From contig CAJTMC010000076.1 in NCBI GenBank assembly GCA_910577115.1, positions 1 through 10,168 on the forward strand: a stretch of DNA of 10,168 nt. The letters are read 5' to 3'. Below the pieces are notes generated by a model that searched no databases, was not told the origin of the DNA, and saw only the letters and a list, made by a program, of their open reading frames with translations. Of this stretch, positions 7,444 to 10,168 are shown piece by piece (within the stretch, counting starts at the first letter, position 1; each line of letters starts with the position of its first letter). This stretch comes from an uncultured Lachnospiraceae bacterium. GTDB lineage: Bacteria > Bacillota > Clostridia > Lachnospirales > Lachnospiraceae. The position numbers and the translations under genes were made by a program.

Positions 7444-8142
7444 ATGAAAAATTTGGCGATTATACCAGCTAGAAGTGGATCCAGGGGATTACATGATAAG
7501 AACATTAAGTTGTTTAATGGAACTCCTCTCTTAGCGTATACGATAGCGGCTGCTCTAGAAAGCAAGCAGTTTGAAGAGATATTTGTTTCCACAGATTCAG
7601 AGCGATATGCAAAGATTGCAAAAGAATTTGGGGCAACGGTACCGTTTCTCAGATCAGCCCAGAATGCAGGAGATCATGCGACTTCTTGGGATGTAGTGCG
7701 AGAAGCTCTGAAAAATTATGCTGATTTGGGCAAGAGATTTGATACGATAGCGCTTTTGCAGCCTACGTCACCATTACGTGGATCAAATGAAATAATTGAA
7801 GGGTATCGACTTTTCAAGGAAAAAAAAGCAAATTCTGTAGTGGCTGTTTGCGAGGTGGATCATTCTCCTTTGCTATGTAATGTTTTAGGTGAAGATTTGT
7901 CAATGGAAAATTTTGTCCATAGAGATATCTATCTTAAACCGAGGCAACAACTACCGATTTATTATAGAATTAATGGTGCATTGTACATTATAAAAGTCAA
8001 AAATGTCTGTGATATTTTTGAACTTTATGATGAGAAGGGGTATGCATATGTTATGGATCGAAAAAAATCAATTGATATAGATACAGAGTTCGATTTTATG
8101 ATAGCAGAAAAATATCAAAAGGTAGTGTCAAGTGAATTATGA
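7444..8142 (+). CDS. legF: CMP-nonulosonate cytidylyltransferase (LegF/NeuA), 3' end rewritten by IS
   Basis: Predicted 232-residue enzyme that activates the nine-carbon acid with CTP to the CMP donor used by glycosyltransferases. It shows IPARSGSRGLHDKN (7-20, the CTP loop), FVSTDSE with Asp51, LLQPTSPLR (104-112) and IDIDTEFDF near the end. The ATG at 7444 gives the conserved start MKNLAIIPARSGS and has TAGGTG a few bases upstream; the ATG at 7417 would add nine residues inside the deacetylase gene and is rejected. The last six residues (VVSSEL) and the TGA at 8140-8142 are encoded by the insertion sequence that begins at 8121. The catalytic core is complete, so the enzyme is probably functional. 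The frame without the insertion is described under the gene fragment at 10086. It is most like LegF/NeuA; the exact acid is inferred from neighbours. Confidence 0.88.
   Translation: MKNLAIIPARSGSRGLHDKNIKLFNGTPLLAYTIAAALESKQFEEIFVSTDSERYAKIAKEFGATVPFLRSAQNAGDHATSWDVVREALKNYADLGKRFDTIALLQPTSPLRGSNEIIEGYRLFKEKKANSVVAVCEVDHSPLLCNVLGEDLSMENFVHRDIYLKPRQQLPIYYRINGALYIIKVKNVCDIFELYDEKGYAYVMDRKKSIDIDTEFDFMIAEKYQKVVSSEL
8113..8120. repeat. Target site duplication, left copy
   Basis: TATCAAAA directly before the left inverted repeat, identical to 10062-10069. It lies in codons Tyr-Gln-Lys of the CMP-sugar synthetase. Confidence 0.9.
8121..8133 (+). repeat. IS left terminal inverted repeat
   Basis: GGTAGTGTCAAGT, perfect inverted match to 10049-10061. 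It supplies part of the new 3' end of the CMP-sugar synthetase reading frame. Confidence 0.92.
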
Positions 8143-8189
8143 AAAAATAGAGTCAACAAAATAGGCTCATTTGAACCTTGATAATTGCA

Positions 8190-8445
8190 GATATTGATTC
8201 CGATAAGCTCTCCGAGGGCTTAGGACTCTGCCCTAAGAACCCGCAAGGGACTTGTCCCTTGACCCATTTTCGGGCTTTGCCCGAACCCATCCTCGCCGGA
8301 AGGCAGGGAAGCAGGGAAAGGGCGCTATTGCTCCCTTTCCTCACTGATAGGATGATCCGTGAGCCTTATGTCAATAGACTTTCGCGGCATATCCTCACAG
8401 CCGGCGTTGCCGCCTGCTCCGGTATTCCACGGTCCTATTGACAAC
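8190..8445. other. GC-rich multi-hairpin region inside the IS, non-coding
   Basis: This stretch lies between the transposase stop and the left IS end and differs sharply in composition from the sugar genes. Visible inverted repeats: CTTAGG 8219-8224 with CCTAAG 8232-8237; CAAGGGAC 8244-8251 with GTCCCTTG 8254-8261; TTCGGGC 8269-8275 with GCCCGAA 8279-8285 (3-base loop); GGAAAGGG 8315-8322 with CCCTTTCC 8333-8340; and TGTCAATAG 8369-8377 with CTATTGACA 8435-8443, the last overlapping the transposase stop. A tandem GCAGGGAA pair lies at 8303-8318. Short open frames on both strands show no recognisable protein. It could be a terminator cluster, a structured RNA, or a relic of another mobile element captured by the IS. 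Confidence 0.6.
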
Positions 8446-9913
8446 AGCTCCGCCCCTGTGCACAGTTCCCATTTTTCTGCATGTTCAGAATGGTCTGCTG
8501 ACCGAGGAAGATCAGAAGCTGCCATTTGCCCGGCATGTTGTCAGCACCCTGCAGCATCTCTACTTCGTTGAGAACTTTGTATTTCTTGTGTTTATGTGGA
8601 CGGAGAAAGTTATAGTATGCGATCCAGAGGACAAGGTCGTAGTTGGCGCCGTCGATGTGATCAAAGCCGTTTGTGTGACGGTAGGAGGCCTTATAGGTGC
8701 GGTTCAGCCGTTCGATCATCTGCTTGAATGGACAGTGTTCCCTGGAAACGGCATCGTCGTTGGTAAGTCCGATCACCTGAGTGATTTTGAAGGTAAAATC
8801 TTTCCCGAACTTTTTTACGAACTCCATTGCGGCCAGTGGGTAGGCGCTGTAACCGTCAGCAATGAACTTAAAATTTTCCGGCAGCTTTGTAAGCCCCTGG
8901 AAAGCCATACGCATGGCGAGGATGCAGGGACCGACACCACGGTTATCTGATACCTGGTAGCCGATGATGGATCGTGATGCGGCGTTCATAATGAACCAGA
9001 TATAGGTTTTGATGCCACGGATTTTTATATAGGTTTCGTCGGCAGTAAATACCTCCCCCCCCCCTTTTTCATATGGGTATTGATCAACAAAGGGCTTAAT
9101 GCACACAGCGGCAGTCTTGCAGTAGTTGGCGATCTGCTGGTGGGAAATGGAGATGTTGTACAGGTCTTTGAGGGCCTGGGAGGTTTTTCGCAGAGAGAGG
9201 CCAGGGTTGACGTGGAGGGTCAGGCACAAGGACATTACGTGGACATTATGCTTGCTGAATTTCAGGGATGAAGTATTTTTAGGCAGGGTATTGAGATCCA
9301 TGCTGAAAAAATCCATCGTAAACTCACGGTAGATATAGTGGAGTTTATATTTATTTTTGCCGTAGTCCTGCCTGAGATCTTCTTTATCTACCTTTTTGAG
9401 GTTGTAGAGGTAATAAGGACATTTGGGATTGATGCACTTATGGATGATAAAGTGTTTGCGCTCTTTCTTTGGGAGCAGAGTATTGCCGCAGTGGGGACAG
9501 CGTAGTTTTACAGAGGAGAAGCGGCTTTCATCGGGTGAGAACTTTGCGCTGCAGACTTTGCAGAGAAGCTGTCCTTTGGAACCATTATTTTTATAAAGGA
9601 AAGGCTTCGGGGCATCACAGCGGGGGCAGGTACAGCTGTCCGGAATATCGCATTCTGACCGGCGGCTGACAGGGCGTATTTTCTTATCTTAACGCTTTTC
9701 AAAGTAAGGGATGAGATCTTTATAAGTCCAGTCCTGCCGGAAGTCAGTGACAAGAGGGAGATCGTCAATTTTGAACTTCTGGTACTTTGGAGAATGGGAA
9801 TCATCAAAAGCCCACTGTTTCAGGGGGATATATCTGCAGATAAAATGAATCAGCCAGCAGTTTTGTTGGTAAAGAGATTGAATGAGAAAGAGTAAATAGG
9901 TAATAATATCCAT
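8435..9913 (-). pseudogene. DDE transposase with zinc-finger N-terminus, in-frame stop at codon 75
   Basis: From an ATG at 9913 (AAAGGAAAA just upstream) one frame runs to the TAG at 8435, 492 codons, interrupted only by TAA at 9689-9691. Before the stop the protein reads MDIITYLLFLIQSL to DLIPYFEKR; after it IRPVSRRSEC continues in the same frame. Residues about 85-160 hold several Cys pairs (CPRC, CKVC, CPHC, CINPKC) typical of zinc-binding DNA-recognition modules. The catalytic domain from about residue 200 has FTADETY (Asp292), FIADGYSAYP (Asp353) and MIERLNRTYK (Glu401), an IS6/IS240-like DDE fold, though the Asp-Glu spacing of 47 is wider than in classical IS6. A change of CAA to TAA would explain the stop. 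No start codon lies between the stop and the ATG at 9316, so a zinc-finger-less DDE fragment is the only obvious product. An alternative start at 9979 exists. Confidence 0.82.
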
Positions 9914-9984
9914 AAGCAATGATTTTCCTTTCAGTGTTTGTGGGATGGTAATAGTATTGACACAAAAAAGGGAGGTCATTGCTT
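9914..9984. repeat. Inverted repeat enclosing the transposase ribosome site
   Basis: AAGCAATGA at 9914-9922 and TCATTGCTT at 9976-9984 are exact 9-bp inverted copies, 53 bases apart. One arm touches the transposase ATG at 9913. In a minus-strand transcript they could pair and hold the start region in a stem. Confidence 0.55.
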
Positions 9985-10048
9985 TTTTCTTTGAAAAAGT
10001 GGTGAAACCCTTGAAATAATAAGGTTTGTTAAAAAAATATGGTAGTTA

Positions 10049-10061
10049 ACTTGACACTACC
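10049..10061 (-). repeat. IS right terminal inverted repeat
   Basis: ACTTGACACTACC, exact reverse complement of 8121-8133. It contains TTGACA on the + strand facing outward, but no -10 box follows at the right distance. Confidence 0.92.
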
Positions 10062-10069
10062 TATCAAAA
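10062..10069. repeat. Target site duplication, right copy
   Basis: TATCAAAA directly after the right inverted repeat, identical to 8113-8120. Confidence 0.9.
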
Positions 10070-10070
10070 A

Positions 10071-10079
10071 GAGGAGGAG
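10071..10079 (+). promoter_or_regulatory. Ribosome binding site of the downstream gene
   Basis: GAGGAGGAG ends 6 bases before the ATG at 10086. It belongs to the DNA present before the IS landed and survives intact just outside the right target duplication. Confidence 0.7.
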
Positions 10080-10085
10080 AACAGT

Positions 10086-10168
10086 ATGGTTGTTGAGAGA
10101 TGTCATGATTATTTGTATCTGAAGGAGAATTATAAGGACAATCCAAAGGAATATTTTAAATTAGTAAA
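10086..10168 (+). CDS. Start of an unidentified gene, cut by window edge
   Basis: Only the first 27 codons are visible (MVVERCHDYLYLKENYKDN...EYFKLV). The ATG has a strong ribosome site at 10071-10079. The fragment is hydrophilic, Lys/Glu/Tyr-rich, has no signal peptide or membrane segment, and I do not recognise the family. Position and strand suggest the next gene of the sugar operon, for example a modifying enzyme or transferase, but that is guesswork. If the IS and one copy of the target duplication are removed, this frame is joined in phase, without any stop, to the CMP-sugar synthetase frame (…KYQKEEENSM…). It was therefore either a downstream gene or the second half of a fused protein. 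Confidence 0.6.
   Translation, partial: MVVERCHDYLYLKENYKDNPKEYFKLV

Larger units (their letters stand above)
8121..10061 (-). mobile_element. Complete 1941-bp insertion sequence with 8-bp target duplication
   Basis: Both ends are visible. The left end starts GGTAGTGTCAAGT and the right end is its exact reverse complement (13 of 13; 17 of the first 19 positions match). The 8 bases TATCAAAA lie immediately outside each end (8113-8120 and 10062-10069), the target duplication of a transposition event. The element carries one DDE transposase gene on the minus strand (8435-9913) that is interrupted by a stop. About 310 bases of hairpin-rich, GC-rich DNA lie between the transposase stop and the left end. 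An 8-bp duplication fits several families (IS6, IS1595, ISL3 among them). The DDE domain looks IS6/IS240-like, but the protein is longer and has N-terminal zinc-finger motifs, so I leave the family open. Confidence 0.9.

Noticed and set aside
8178..8441. 87-codon + strand frame in the hairpin region
   Set aside because: Its sequence follows the inverted repeats, has no recognisable domain and no ribosome site; open by GC-rich composition.
8438..8950. 170-codon + strand frame opposite the DDE domain
   Set aside because: Antisense shadow of the transposase, whose minus-strand frame carries the catalytic residues.
9508..9807. 99-codon minus-strand frame over the zinc-finger region
   Set aside because: It is an alternative frame; the Cys pairs are encoded in the frame shared with the DDE domain.
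10051..10079. TTGACA in the right inverted repeat as the -35 half of an outward hybrid promoter for the downstream gene
   Set aside because: At 16-18 bases downstream the sequence is the ribosome site GAGGAG, with no TATAAT-like box.
1..10168. CRISPR arrays, tRNA or rRNA genes
   Set aside because: No regularly spaced repeats and no tRNA- or rRNA-like segments were seen on either strand.

Overview
The window looks like part of a surface-glycan biosynthesis island from a low-GC Gram-positive gut-type bacterium, most likely a Clostridia/Lachnospiraceae member. This rests on the AT-rich genes with frequent AGA/ATA codons, purine-rich AGGAGG-type ribosome sites, tightly packed genes and the style of the two transposases; no taxonomic marker gene is present.

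Layout. Positions 1-343 hold the 3' end of a GC-richer transposase gene. It abuts, with almost no gap, a radical SAM/SPASM gene (about 351-1366) broken by a one-base frameshift in a G run. From 1411 to 8142, all on the + strand with overlapping or nearly touching genes, lies a nonulosonic (sialic-acid-like) sugar operon: a CBS-domain sugar-1-phosphate nucleotidyltransferase of the PtmE type, a NeuD/PglD-type acetyltransferase, a decayed formyltransferase pseudogene, a legionaminate/neuraminate synthase (LegI/NeuB), a hydrolysing sugar-nucleotide 2-epimerase (LegG/NeuC), an intact formyltransferase, a PIG-L deacetylase and a CMP-sugar synthetase (LegF/NeuA). A complete 1941-bp insertion sequence (8121-10061) with 13-bp perfect inverted ends and an 8-bp target duplication sits in the last codons of the CMP-sugar synthetase. 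Its own transposase carries an in-frame stop. The first 27 codons of another + strand gene begin just beyond it.

How the genes fit together. The CBS-nucleotidyltransferase next to LegI/LegG/LegF homologues resembles the GDP-sugar route to legionaminic acid known from Campylobacter. The nucleotidyltransferase would activate glucosamine-1-P, the acetyltransferase would acylate the 4-amino sugar, the epimerase would release the 6-deoxy-mannosamine derivative, the synthase would condense it with phosphoenolpyruvate, and the synthetase would make the CMP donor. The 4,6-dehydratase (LegB) and aminotransferase (LegC) are not in the window. The formyltransferase and deacetylase between epimerase and CMP-synthetase suggest that the final sugar carries an N-formyl group in place of an acetyl; this is inference.

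The locus is in flux: two insertion elements flank it, at least three genes are broken (radical SAM, first formyltransferase, IS transposase), and there are long G tracts in the radical SAM gene and in the transposase. Inside the insertion element, between the transposase stop and the left end, lies a GC-rich stretch packed with hairpins that encodes no recognisable protein.
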